NCBI GenBank assembly: GCA_031424795.1
Contig: JANPIC010000079.1
Span: forward strand, 1 to 30,471
Direction: 5' to 3'
DNA: 30,471 bases
From: Aalborgiella sp031424795
Lineage (GTDB): Bacteria; Pseudomonadota; Gammaproteobacteria; Burkholderiales; Burkholderiaceae_C
The notes beneath the pieces are model-generated. The model did no database searches and was not told where the DNA came from. It saw only the letters and a program-made list of their open reading frames with translations. A program made the position numbers and the translations under genes. This document shows positions 6,156-14,610 of the stretch, one piece after another (position 1 is the first letter of the stretch; each line of letters starts with the position of its first letter).

Positions 6156-6848
6156 ATGTCCATCAATGACATTCTTTGCAACGCCGTTTGCCCCACAGAC
6201 AACGCTCGCGTCAAGCACGCACGACGTAAAGAGGCGCGTCCGGGTGAACTGTTGGATGCGGCGCTGGATTTGTTTGTCGCCAAAGGTTTTGCCGCCACCC
6301 GCGTGGAAGAAGTGGCCGCCAAAGCGGGCGTGTCTAAAGGCACGCTGTTTTTATACTTTAAAAGCAAAGAAGAGCTCTTCGAAGCGGTGGTGCGGGAAAA
6401 CATTGGCAACCAAATCAACCAAGGTTTGGCTGAAATAGAAAACTTTGAAGGTCCTACAACCGATATGCTGAAATTCGCCATGTTTGCATGGTGGGAGCGT
6501 GTGGGCAATACCAAGGCGTCTGGCATCAGCAAGCTGGTGATGTCTGAGGCGAGTAACTTCCCTGCACTGGCTAATTTTTACCAAGACACCGTGGTCAAAC
6601 CTGGGCGGCAGCTGATTCGGGCGATTTTGCAACGCGGCGTGGACAGAGGCGAGTTTCGCACTTTAAACATGGATTACGCGGTGTACAGCGTGATTGCGCC
6701 GCTGATGTTTCTCACGATGTGGAAACACTCATTGGGTGCTTGCAGCATAGAAGCGCCGTTAGACCCCAAAGACTACATCAACAGCCAAGCAGACATCATC
6801 GTGAATGGCATTTTGGCGCATTCACCGCCTCTCTCAAATTCAATCTAA
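6156..6848 (+). CDS. TetR/AcrR-family repressor of the efflux operon
   Basis: A 230-residue one-component regulator. The N-terminal DNA-binding domain (about residues 28-75) has the typical pattern: LLDAALDLFVAKGFAATRVEEVAAKAGVSKGTLFLYFKSKEELFEAVV. The remaining helical C-terminal domain should bind a small ligand, perhaps a pump substrate. Its basic N-terminal leader (VKHARRKEARPGE) is common in this subgroup. It is the first gene of an apparent operon, with the adaptor starting 13 nt after its stop, so it very probably controls the pump. A palindrome at 6092-6109 is a candidate binding site. The inducer is unknown. Confidence 0.95.
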   Translation: MSINDILCNAVCPTDNARVKHARRKEARPGELLDAALDLFVAKGFAATRVEEVAAKAGVSKGTLFLYFKSKEELFEAVVRENIGNQINQGLAEIENFEGPTTDMLKFAMFAWWERVGNTKASGISKLVMSEASNFPALANFYQDTVVKPGRQLIRAILQRGVDRGEFRTLNMDYAVYSVIAPLMFLTMWKHSLGACSIEAPLDPKDYINSQADIIVNGILAHSPPLSNSI

Positions 6849-6861
6849 GGACGACCTGCAC

Positions 6862-8034
6862 ATGAAACGCTGGATCAAATGGATAATCGCTTTGGTAGTT
6901 GTAGCCGCCATTGGCGTGAGCGTGATGCGCGCTTTGCAAGCCAGAAAGGCGCAGCAAGAAACCGTGGCTGCAGCCACGGCAGCCAATGCCAAAGCCCAGT
7001 CTGTGGTGGAGCTGGCTGCAACGGATGTGGTGAAAGCACAAATCAAAGAACTGGCTATGGCTTTGCCTATTTCAGGCAGCTTGAAGGCGGCCAATTCAGC
7101 ATATATCAAAGCCCGCGTAGCAGGTGAGTTGCAAGGTTTAACGGTGCGTGAGGGCGACAGCGTGAAAGCCGGCCAAGTGATTGCCCGCGTAGACGTGACC
7201 GAATACGCCGCCCGCCAACAGCAAGCGCAAGACCAAGCGGATGCCGCCAAAGCGCAAATCGCTATTGCGCAGCGCCAATTTGACAATAATAAAGCCTTGG
7301 TCGAGCAAGGCTTTATTTCTAAAACCGCGCTAGATACATCGCTAGCAACACTGAACTCTGCCCAAGCCACCCATCGTGCCGCATTGTCAAATGTAGACAT
7401 CGCAAAAAAAACGCTGCTGGATACCGTGCTGCGCTCGCCCATTTCAGGCACTGTGTCACAACGCTTGGCACAGCCTGGCGAGCGTGTGGGCATCGATACC
7501 CGCGTTGTTGAGGTGATTGACACCAGCCGCATGGAGTTGGAAGCCAACATCAGCGCGGCTGATGCTTTGAGTGTGAAAGTTGGGCAAACGGCGATGCTGA
7601 CGATCGAAGGCAGCACCGCACCCATCAGCAGCCAAGTGGTGCGCATCAACCCCAACACCCAAGCGGGCAGTCGCAATGTGTTGGTTTATTTCAGTATTGC
7701 GAATGCAGCCAACCTGCGCCAAGGGCTGTTTGCGCAAGGCAGCTTGGGCACAGCCAAGGTATCGGCTTTGACCGTGCCGCTAAGCGCTGTGCGCAACGAC
7801 AAACCAACACCTTATGTACAAGTGCTAGAAGGCAACGTCATCAAACATGTTGCCGTGGAGCTGGCGCAACGCGGCGAAGTGGCCAACACGACAGCCAACA
7901 GTGCCAACGCCGGTGGACGCACTGAAACCGTTGTCGCCGTCAAAGGTATCGCGGAAAACACGCAAGTGTTGGTGGGCTCTTTGGGCGCAATGCGCGAAGG
8001 CACGGTGACCAAGTTCACTGCAGCGGCTAAATAA
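6862..8034 (+). CDS. RND efflux periplasmic adaptor subunit (AcrA/MexA-like)
   Basis: A 390-residue membrane-fusion protein bridging the inner-membrane RND pump and the outer-membrane channel. The N-terminus is basic (MKRWIKW) followed by one membrane segment (about 7-23) with no lipobox, so it is probably anchored by an uncleaved helix. Domains in order: barrel-sandwich/lipoyl half (VAGELQGLTVREGDSVKAGQVIARVD), coiled-coil hairpin (about 105-170, Gln/Ala-rich), second lipoyl half (LRSPISGTVSQRLAQPGERV), beta-barrel and membrane-proximal domain. ATG 6862 was chosen over an upstream in-frame start at 6805 because AAGGA sits 10 nt before it and the upstream one lies inside the regulator gene. 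The pump gene begins 17 nt after its stop. Confidence 0.95.
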   Translation: MKRWIKWIIALVVVAAIGVSVMRALQARKAQQETVAAATAANAKAQSVVELAATDVVKAQIKELAMALPISGSLKAANSAYIKARVAGELQGLTVREGDSVKAGQVIARVDVTEYAARQQQAQDQADAAKAQIAIAQRQFDNNKALVEQGFISKTALDTSLATLNSAQATHRAALSNVDIAKKTLLDTVLRSPISGTVSQRLAQPGERVGIDTRVVEVIDTSRMELEANISAADALSVKVGQTAMLTIEGSTAPISSQVVRINPNTQAGSRNVLVYFSIANAANLRQGLFAQGSLGTAKVSALTVPLSAVRNDKPTPYVQVLEGNVIKHVAVELAQRGEVANTTANSANAGGRTETVVAVKGIAENTQVLVGSLGAMREGTVTKFTAAAK

Positions 8035-8051
8035 CCCCTAAGGCGCACACC

Positions 8052-11000
8052 ATGTGGTTTACCCAAGTTAGTCTTAAAAACCCAGTCTTTGCCACAATGG
8101 CGATGCTGGCCATCGTCGTTCTGGGCCTGTTCTCATACCAGCGGCTGCAAGTTGATCAGTTTCCAAACATCGACTTTCCGGTTGTGGTTGTCACGGCTGA
8201 ATATCCAGGCGCTTCACCAGAAATCATCGAAAGTGAAGTGACCAAGAAGGTGGAAGAAGGCGTTAATTCGATTGCAGGCATCAGCGCGCTGACATCACGC
8301 AGCTACGAAGGTCAATCGGTTGTCATCATCGAGTTTCAATTGCACGTGAATGGTCGCAAAGCGGCAGACGATGTGCGTGAAAAAATGGCCGCTATTCGCC
8401 CGAATTTCCGCGCAGAAGTGAAAGAGCCAAGGGTGCTGCGTTTTGACCCATCAAGTCGCTCCATTTGGTCACTCGCTGTATTGCCAGATAACAAAGCTGG
8501 TGTTAAGCCGCTCACAGCGGTAGAGCTGACAAATTGGACAGATCAAACGCTGAAAAAGCGCTTAGAAAACGTTCGTGGTGTCGGCTCGGTCACCCTCGTA
8601 GGTGGCACCAAACGCGAAATCAATATTTACTTGAATCCCCAAAGCTTAGATGCGCTGGGCATCACACCCGAGCAAGTTGCAACCGCTGTGCGCTCGGAAA
8701 ACCAAGACTTGCCGGCTGGCGCGATTCGCTCTTTGGCGCAAGAACGTGTTGTGCAAATTGAAGCACGCATGAAGCGGGCGGAAGATTTCAACAAAATCAT
8801 CGTTGCCCGTAAAAACGGCAGCCCAGTGCGCGTTGAACAAGTGGCGCGCGTCGTCGATGGCGCTCAAGAAATCGACAGTTTGGCACTCTACAACGGGCAG
8901 CGTACGCTGATGCTGCAGGTACAAAAATCGCAAGACGACAACACGATTGCCGTGGTTGATGGCCTGAAAAAGACGATCGAAGAAATCAGTAAAACACTGC
9001 CGCCTGGCGTAAAACTAGAGCAAATCAACGACAGTTCACGCCCGATTCGTGTGGCAGTAGACAACGTACGCCGCACACTGTTTGAAGGCGCAGCGTTAAC
9101 GATTTTGATTGTGTTTTTGTTCTTGAACTCGTGGCGCTCAACCATCATCACGGGTTTGACCTTGCCGATTTCCATCATCGGCACGTTTTTGTTCATGAAC
9201 TTGTTTGGCTTCACCATCAACAACATCACGCTGATGGCGTTGAGCTTGTGTGTGGGTTTGTTGATTGACGACGCCATTGTGGTGCGTGAAAACATTGTGC
9301 GGCACGTGCAAATGGGCAAGTCGGCTTACAACGCGTCTATGGATGGCACCAAAGAAATCGGCTTAGCGGTTCTGGCCACCACTTTATCTATCGTGGCTGT
9401 GTTTTTACCGATTGGCTTCATGGGTGGCATCGTGGGTAAATTTTTTCACGAATTTGGCATCACCATTGTTGCGGCAGTCTTGCTGTCGATGTTTGTGAGT
9501 TTCACGCTTGACCCGATGTTGTCTAGTATTTGGCATGACCCAAGTATTGAAGAGCATGACAGAAAAGGGCCTCCGGTCACGCTGTATGACAAAACCATTG
9601 GTCGTGTGACTGGCTTGTTTGACACAGCGACCGAAGCCATGTCCGATGGCTACCAAGGCATTTTGCGATGGTCGTTAAAGCACAAGCTGGTCACCGTTGG
9701 CATGGCCATTGCCATTTTTGTGGGTAGTATTTTCATGGTGCCACTCTTGGGAACTGAGTTTGTACCAAAAGCTGATTTTTCTGAAACCTCACTTAGTTTT
9801 TACACCCCCGTTGGTTCGTCTTTGGAAGTGACCGAAGCAAAAGCCAAGCAAGTTGAAGCTATCGTACGAGAGTTTCCTGAAGTGAAATACACACTGTCGA
9901 CCGTGAACACGGGCAACGCAGCGGGAAAAATTTACGCCAATGTGTATGTGCGCTTGGTCGACCGTAAGGACCGCAGCCGCAATGTAGACGAGCTTTCTAA
10001 TGTGTTGCGTGAACGCTTGAAGCAAGTTCCAGGCATCACCGTCACGCATGCTGGCTTGCTGGATGCCGTAGGGGGCAACAAGCAAGTTGAATTTTCACTG
10101 CAAGGCCCAGATTTGAAAGAGTTGGAACGCTTGGCGCGATTGGTTTTGAGCAAAGTACAAAACGTGCCCGGCTTGGTTGATTTGGATTCCAGCGTGAAGC
10201 CCAACAAACCGACGGTAAGTATTGAAGTGAAACGCGATGCGGCTTCTGACTTAGGTTTAGGCGTTTCGCAAATTGCGACACAGCTACGCACACTGATTGC
10301 AGGATCAACGGTAGGCACATGGCGCGCGAGCGACGACCAAACTTATGATGTCAATGTGCGCCTTGAGCCCCAATCACGTGACACACCGCAAGATATTGAA
10401 CGTTTGCCGTTCACAGTCGGCACGAACGCTGACGGCACCTCACGTGTGATTCGCTTGAATCAAGTTGCGACCGTTAAAGAATCGACCGGATCCAACCAAA
10501 TCAACCGCCGAGATTTGACGCGAGAAGTTGCCATCAATGGCAACGTCTTCAACCGATCTGCCGGTGAGGTGTCAACCGACATCAAAGCCATTTTGGATGG
10601 CGTGAGCTTTCCGCCGGGCTACCGTTACCAATTTGGTGGCTCGACGAAAAACATGAACGAGTCGTTTGCCTACGCTATCTCTGCCTTGGTACTCGCCATT
10701 GTGTTTATTTATATGGTGCTGGCTAGCCAGTTCAAAAGCTTCTTGCAGCCTTTGGCTTTGATGACAGCGCTGCCGTTGACACTGATTGGTGTTGTCTTGG
10801 CGCTGTTGATGTTCCGATCAACGCTGTCCATGTTCTCGGTCATTGGCGTGGTGCTGTTGATGGGCTTGGTTACCAAAAATGCGATTTTGCTGGTTGATTT
10901 TGCTATACGAGGCCGTGAAGAGGGCTTGGAGCGCACCGAAGCCCTGCTTTTAGCGGCAAAAGTTCGCTTACGCCCCATTTTGATGACGACTTTGGCCATG

Positions 11001-11210
11001 ATTTTCGGCATGGTGCCCTTGGCTTTTGCACTTTCAGAAGGCTCGGAACAACGCGCGCCCATGGGGCAAGCCGTCATTGGCGGTGTCATTACCTCATCTT
11101 TATTGACCTTGGTAGTCGTTCCCGTCATGTATTGCTATATGGACGATTTAGCAAATTGGCTAATGCGTCTGTGGCGTAAACCTGTGGTAAAGCTGGAAAA
11201 AACCGGCTAA
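8052..11210 (+). CDS. RND multidrug efflux pump, inner-membrane transporter
   Basis: A 1052-residue HAE-1 type RND permease, the proton-driven pump of the tripartite system. It has the expected duplicated architecture: N-terminal TM1, a large periplasmic loop, TM2-6, TM7, a second periplasmic loop and TM8-12. The proton-relay motif LLIDDAIVVREN contains Asp406 and Asp407, matching the paired Asp of AcrB TM4. The opening NPVFATMAMLAIVVLG and DQFPNIDFPVV, and in the second half FIYMVLASQFKSFLQPL and GLVTKNAILLVDFA, are family hallmarks. Length is normal. It lies between its adaptor and a methyltransferase/TolC pair on the same strand. Substrates cannot be inferred. Confidence 0.97.
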   Translation: MWFTQVSLKNPVFATMAMLAIVVLGLFSYQRLQVDQFPNIDFPVVVVTAEYPGASPEIIESEVTKKVEEGVNSIAGISALTSRSYEGQSVVIIEFQLHVNGRKAADDVREKMAAIRPNFRAEVKEPRVLRFDPSSRSIWSLAVLPDNKAGVKPLTAVELTNWTDQTLKKRLENVRGVGSVTLVGGTKREINIYLNPQSLDALGITPEQVATAVRSENQDLPAGAIRSLAQERVVQIEARMKRAEDFNKIIVARKNGSPVRVEQVARVVDGAQEIDSLALYNGQRTLMLQVQKSQDDNTIAVVDGLKKTIEEISKTLPPGVKLEQINDSSRPIRVAVDNVRRTLFEGAALTILIVFLFLNSWRSTIITGLTLPISIIGTFLFMNLFGFTINNITLMALSLCVGLLIDDAIVVRENIVRHVQMGKSAYNASMDGTKEIGLAVLATTLSIVAVFLPIGFMGGIVGKFFHEFGITIVAAVLLSMFVSFTLDPMLSSIWHDPSIEEHDRKGPPVTLYDKTIGRVTGLFDTATEAMSDGYQGILRWSLKHKLVTVGMAIAIFVGSIFMVPLLGTEFVPKADFSETSLSFYTPVGSSLEVTEAKAKQVEAIVREFPEVKYTLSTVNTGNAAGKIYANVYVRLVDRKDRSRNVDELSNVLRERLKQVPGITVTHAGLLDAVGGNKQVEFSLQGPDLKELERLARLVLSKVQNVPGLVDLDSSVKPNKPTVSIEVKRDAASDLGLGVSQIATQLRTLIAGSTVGTWRASDDQTYDVNVRLEPQSRDTPQDIERLPFTVGTNADGTSRVIRLNQVATVKESTGSNQINRRDLTREVAINGNVFNRSAGEVSTDIKAILDGVSFPPGYRYQFGGSTKNMNESFAYAISALVLAIVFIYMVLASQFKSFLQPLALMTALPLTLIGVVLALLMFRSTLSMFSVIGVVLLMGLVTKNAILLVDFAIRGREEGLERTEALLLAAKVRLRPILMTTLAMIFGMVPLAFALSEGSEQRAPMGQAVIGGVITSSLLTLVVVPVMYCYMDDLANWLMRLWRKPVVKLEKTG

Positions 11211-11297
11211 CAGACCTTTTATAACCGCATAAAATCATCAAATCCCATTTTTATCGACAATTGGCATTAACACTGCCGACAAGCAGGAACACAAAAC

Positions 11298-11960
11298 ATG
11301 AACATCGAACAAGCCCGTTTCAACATGATTGAGCAGCAAATCCGCCCGTGGGATGTGCTGGATGCGCACGTGCTACAGCTATTGGCCGTCATCAAGCGTG
11401 AAGATTTTGTGCCTATGGCGCACAAAGCATTGGCTTTTGTAGATATGGAAATCCCTCTTGGCACGTTGGCTTTGGGTGAATGCATGCTGTCACCCAAAGT
11501 TGAAGCGCGTATGTTGCAAGATTTGCAAATCCACAAACATGAGACTGTTTTAGAAATCGGTACAGGCTCTGGCTTCATGGCTGCCTTGCTAGCGCATCGC
11601 GCTCAATTTGTCACAACGCTTGAAATCAATGCAGAATTGGCTGCTAAAGCCAGCCAAAACCTAGAGCAAGCTGATGTTTACAACGCCAAAGTCATCGTTG
11701 CAGACGGCAGCAAAGACCTGAGCAGCTATGGCCGTTTTAACGTTATCGTTCTCAGTGGTTCAGTGGCACAAATTCCAACAAGCCTGTTAAATATGCTCGC
11801 CATCGGTGGCCGCTGCATAGCCATCGTGGGTGACGAGCCAGTGATGCGCGCGACTTTGGTACAGCGCGTGTCTGAAACAGCTTTTGAAACCAAGCAAAGC
11901 TGGGATACCGTAGCACCACGTTTAAGCGGCTTTGCGGAAACCCCGCGTTTTCAGTTTTAA
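11298..11960 (+). CDS. Protein-L-isoaspartate O-methyltransferase-like protein
   Basis: A 220-residue class I SAM-dependent methyltransferase of the PCMT family. The SAM-binding motif I is VLEIGTGSGFMAALL (about 84-98), followed by the acidic strand end VTTLEINAEL and VIVADGSKD. In authentic isoaspartyl repair enzymes the motif before the SAM site reads like ISQPYMVARM. Here it is MLSPKVEARML, so the substrate loop is divergent and repair activity is uncertain. It lies between the RND pump (87-nt spacer) and the TolC-like gene (30-nt spacer) and is probably co-transcribed with the channel. An alternative role linked to envelope or efflux biogenesis is possible but unproven. SD AGGAAC precedes the ATG. 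Confidence 0.88.
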   Translation: MNIEQARFNMIEQQIRPWDVLDAHVLQLLAVIKREDFVPMAHKALAFVDMEIPLGTLALGECMLSPKVEARMLQDLQIHKHETVLEIGTGSGFMAALLAHRAQFVTTLEINAELAAKASQNLEQADVYNAKVIVADGSKDLSSYGRFNVIVLSGSVAQIPTSLLNMLAIGGRCIAIVGDEPVMRATLVQRVSETAFETKQSWDTVAPRLSGFAETPRFQF

Positions 11961-11990
11961 GGCTGTCAAAAGAGTATTTCTAGGAACTAT

Positions 11991-13328
11991 ATGAACGTAC
12001 GCTTTCACCGACTTGTACCTCAGCTTTCCGTTTTGGCATTTGCAGCACTTACGGCAAGTGTGCTGCCTGTACAAGCTCAGAATTTGGCGGACTTGTACCA
12101 AGCAGCGCGTAGCTACGATGCAGGCTACCAATCTGCCTTGTCTGCGGCAAACGCCACTTTGGCGCGCGGTGAGCAAGCCAAAGCGGGCATTTGGCCAGTG
12201 GCAGGTTTTCAAGTGGGTGCGTCTCGGTCGCTTCTAGACGTGGCTAGCGCTGCAAACAACACGCATTTTGGTGGTCAAAACGCGACCTTGACAGCGTCGC
12301 AGCCTTTGTACCGCCCTAGCAACTGGGTGAACTATGAACAAGGTGAAAAACAAGCATTTATTGCCAAAGCGCAATTGCAAACCGCTGAGCAAGATTTGAT
12401 CATTCGCACCGCTCAGGCGTATTTTGATGTGTTGGCTGCGCTAGACACTTTGACGTTTGTTCAAGCGCAGAAAGCGGCTGTGGCTGAGCAATTGGCTTCT
12501 GCCAAGCGCAACTTCGAAGTAGGAACATCCACCATCACCGATACCCGCGAAGCACAAGCGCGATTTGACTTGGTGATTGCGCAAGAAATTGCGGCTGAAA
12601 ATGATGTGCGCGTCAAAAAAATGGCTTTGGATCAATTGGTTGGCAAAAACAATGTGGAACCTAGGCCCTTGGTTATTCCTTTAACCTTGCCACCGCTCAC
12701 GCCCAGCGATGTGAGCCAATGGGTCGCACCCACCGAAACCAGCCACCCCAGCATCGCACAAGCGCGTTTGGCACTGGAGGTGGCACAGTTAGAAACCACC
12801 AAAGCCGAAGCGGGTCACAAACCTACGATTGACCTCAACGCCAGCTACGGCGCAAACCGCAACCAAGGCTCTGCCACCAGTACAGCAAACACGCGCAGCA
12901 CCTCGGGCACTGTAGCTCTGGCTTTCAACTTGCCACTTTTTGCGGGCTTTGCGGTGCAAAACCGCATCAAAGAAACGCTAGCACTTGAAGACAAAGCACG
13001 CTCTGACTTAGATATTGCAAAACGCACGGTCGCACAGGCAACGCGTACTGCGTTCTTTGGTGTGCAGTCTGGGCTTGCCAGCGTCAAAGCCTTTGAAGCC
13101 GCCGAATTTTCAACCCAAAGCGCCCTAGATGCGAACAAACTGGGCTACCAAGTGGGGGTGCGCATCAACATCGATGTGTTGAACTCGCAAAGCCAGCTGT
13201 TTCAAACCAAGCGCGATTTGGCCAAAGCACGTTACGACGTGCTGCTGGGTGGGCTCAAACTGCGACTAGCGAATGGCACACTCACCGCAGAAGATTTAGC
13301 GCCAGTTAACGCTTTGCTAGCGAAGTAA
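11991..13328 (+). CDS. TolC-family outer-membrane efflux channel
   Basis: A 445-residue outer-membrane factor that should trimerise into the exit duct for the RND pump upstream, and possibly for other exporters. A cleavable signal peptide ends at about Ala29 (VLPVQA/QN). The mature part shows the two OEP repeats with long Ala/Gln/Lys/Glu-rich helices (about 70-230 and 260-430) characteristic of the periplasmic tunnel; LADLYQAARSYDAGYQSA and RSNW/YRPSNW-type strands are typical. SD AGGAAC lies 4 nt before the ATG. It is transcribed with the methyltransferase-like gene and ends 1 nt from the convergent waaA stop. Good family confidence; called tolC-like rather than a named orthologue. Confidence 0.94.
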   Translation: MNVRFHRLVPQLSVLAFAALTASVLPVQAQNLADLYQAARSYDAGYQSALSAANATLARGEQAKAGIWPVAGFQVGASRSLLDVASAANNTHFGGQNATLTASQPLYRPSNWVNYEQGEKQAFIAKAQLQTAEQDLIIRTAQAYFDVLAALDTLTFVQAQKAAVAEQLASAKRNFEVGTSTITDTREAQARFDLVIAQEIAAENDVRVKKMALDQLVGKNNVEPRPLVIPLTLPPLTPSDVSQWVAPTETSHPSIAQARLALEVAQLETTKAEAGHKPTIDLNASYGANRNQGSATSTANTRSTSGTVALAFNLPLFAGFAVQNRIKETLALEDKARSDLDIAKRTVAQATRTAFFGVQSGLASVKAFEAAEFSTQSALDANKLGYQVGVRINIDVLNSQSQLFQTKRDLAKARYDVLLGGLKLRLANGTLTAEDLAPVNALLAK

Positions 13329-13329
13329 C

Positions 13330-14610
13330 TTAATGAAGTAATTCCACGACGGCTGCTGCTGTTTTCTCAGCAGCACCTTGGTACGCGTTAGCAAATTGCA
13401 CGGCTGCTGCACGCGCTACGGCTAAGGCATCACCCCTCTCGACCAACGCGCTGGCTACCTCTACGGCTTGCGGCAGGGAATCCACAGCAAACGCAGCGCC
13501 GGATTGAACCGCCAATGCCGCAGCTTCCGAAAAGTTAAAGACGGATGGTCCCATAACCACGGGGCAGGCACACGCAGCCGCTTCGATCAAGTTTTGACCG
13601 CCCAAAGGCTCAAAACTACCGCCTAGCAATGCGACGTCACTCATACCGTAATACAAAGCCATTTCACCCAAGCTGTCGCCTAGCCAGATCGTATTTGATT
13701 CAGTGGCATCAGGTTGACCAACCCAATCATTGCGCTTAGATACCTTAAAGCCATGCTGCGCGATCAGTGTTGTCACATCCTCAAACCGCTGCGGATGGCG
13801 CGGCACAATCAACCACTGCACGGCAAAGACGGATTTTTCCAAATGTTGCAACAAAGCAAGCTCCTCACCTTCGCGCGAACTGGCAAATATCACGACTGGT
13901 TTATTGACGTTAGCCCGCCAATTTCTACCCTGCACTAATTGATTAACATCGACTTGCGCATCAAATTTGAGATTCCCAAAAACACCCACCGCAGGAGCGC
14001 CTAGTTTGGTAAAGCGATCCGCATCAGCTGCACTTTGCGGCCAAACTGCGGCCAATGATTCATAAGCGGGTCGCGCCAGCCCATCGAATTTTTTAGTCTG
14101 CAAATACGTTTTAGCACTCATGCGGGCATTTGCCATGACCAGTGGCACACGGTATTTCGCACACGTAGCCGCCATATTTGGCCATAACTCGGTTTCCATC
14201 ATGATGCCAATGCGAGGTTGAAAATGCTGAATAAAACGCTCGGCAGCAGCAGCCGTATCCCACGCTTGCCAGACTTGCACATCGCCCATTTGCAATAACT
14301 TTTCGCCTTCAGCACGACCTGTCGCTGTGCCGTGGGTTAGCAGCAGCTTCATGCTCGGCAAGCGTTCGCGTAAAGCAGCAATTAGGACTACAGCCGCACG
14401 GGTTTCACCCAATGAAACTGCGTGAATCCATACAAATTTCTGCTCTGACGTTGTTGTCTGAACGGCTGGCTGCTGGTATCGGCCAAAACGCTCTTCAATA
14501 TTGACCAGATAACCCGGCTCGGCTCGACCACGACGTGCTAGCTTCAACCGCAAAAACGGCTGCGCACACCACATCACGACCGAATACAGGGACAAAACGA
14601 GCTTGCTCAT
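13330..14610 (-). CDS. waaA: 3-deoxy-D-manno-octulosonic acid (Kdo) transferase
   Basis: A 426-residue inner-membrane-associated GT30 glycosyltransferase that adds Kdo from CMP-Kdo to lipid A precursor, starting the LPS core. Visible: N-terminal anchor segment MSKLVLSLYSVVMWCAQPFL, the NIEERFGRY motif containing the likely catalytic base Glu, WIHAVSLGETRAA, METELWPNM, and the C-terminal nucleotide-sugar domain with FASSREGEE and GGSFEPLGGQNLIEAA. The start at 14610 was chosen because its ATG shares one base with the waaC stop (TGATG) and gives the standard N-terminus; an in-frame start 13 codons upstream lies inside waaC. It is co-transcribed with waaC, the next core enzyme. Confidence 0.96.
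   Translation of the reverse strand: MSKLVLSLYSVVMWCAQPFLRLKLARRGRAEPGYLVNIEERFGRYQQPAVQTTTSEQKFVWIHAVSLGETRAAVVLIAALRERLPSMKLLLTHGTATGRAEGEKLLQMGDVQVWQAWDTAAAAERFIQHFQPRIGIMMETELWPNMAATCAKYRVPLVMANARMSAKTYLQTKKFDGLARPAYESLAAVWPQSAADADRFTKLGAPAVGVFGNLKFDAQVDVNQLVQGRNWRANVNKPVVIFASSREGEELALLQHLEKSVFAVQWLIVPRHPQRFEDVTTLIAQHGFKVSKRNDWVGQPDATESNTIWLGDSLGEMALYYGMSDVALLGGSFEPLGGQNLIEAAACACPVVMGPSVFNFSEAAALAVQSGAAFAVDSLPQAVEVASALVERGDALAVARAAAVQFANAYQGAAEKTAAAVVELLH

Noticed and set aside
13352..13375. GCTGCTG...CAGCAGC inverted repeat at the end of waaA, considered as a terminator.
   Set aside because: No T-run follows on either strand, and the symmetry is explained by alanine codons in the C-terminus of WaaA.
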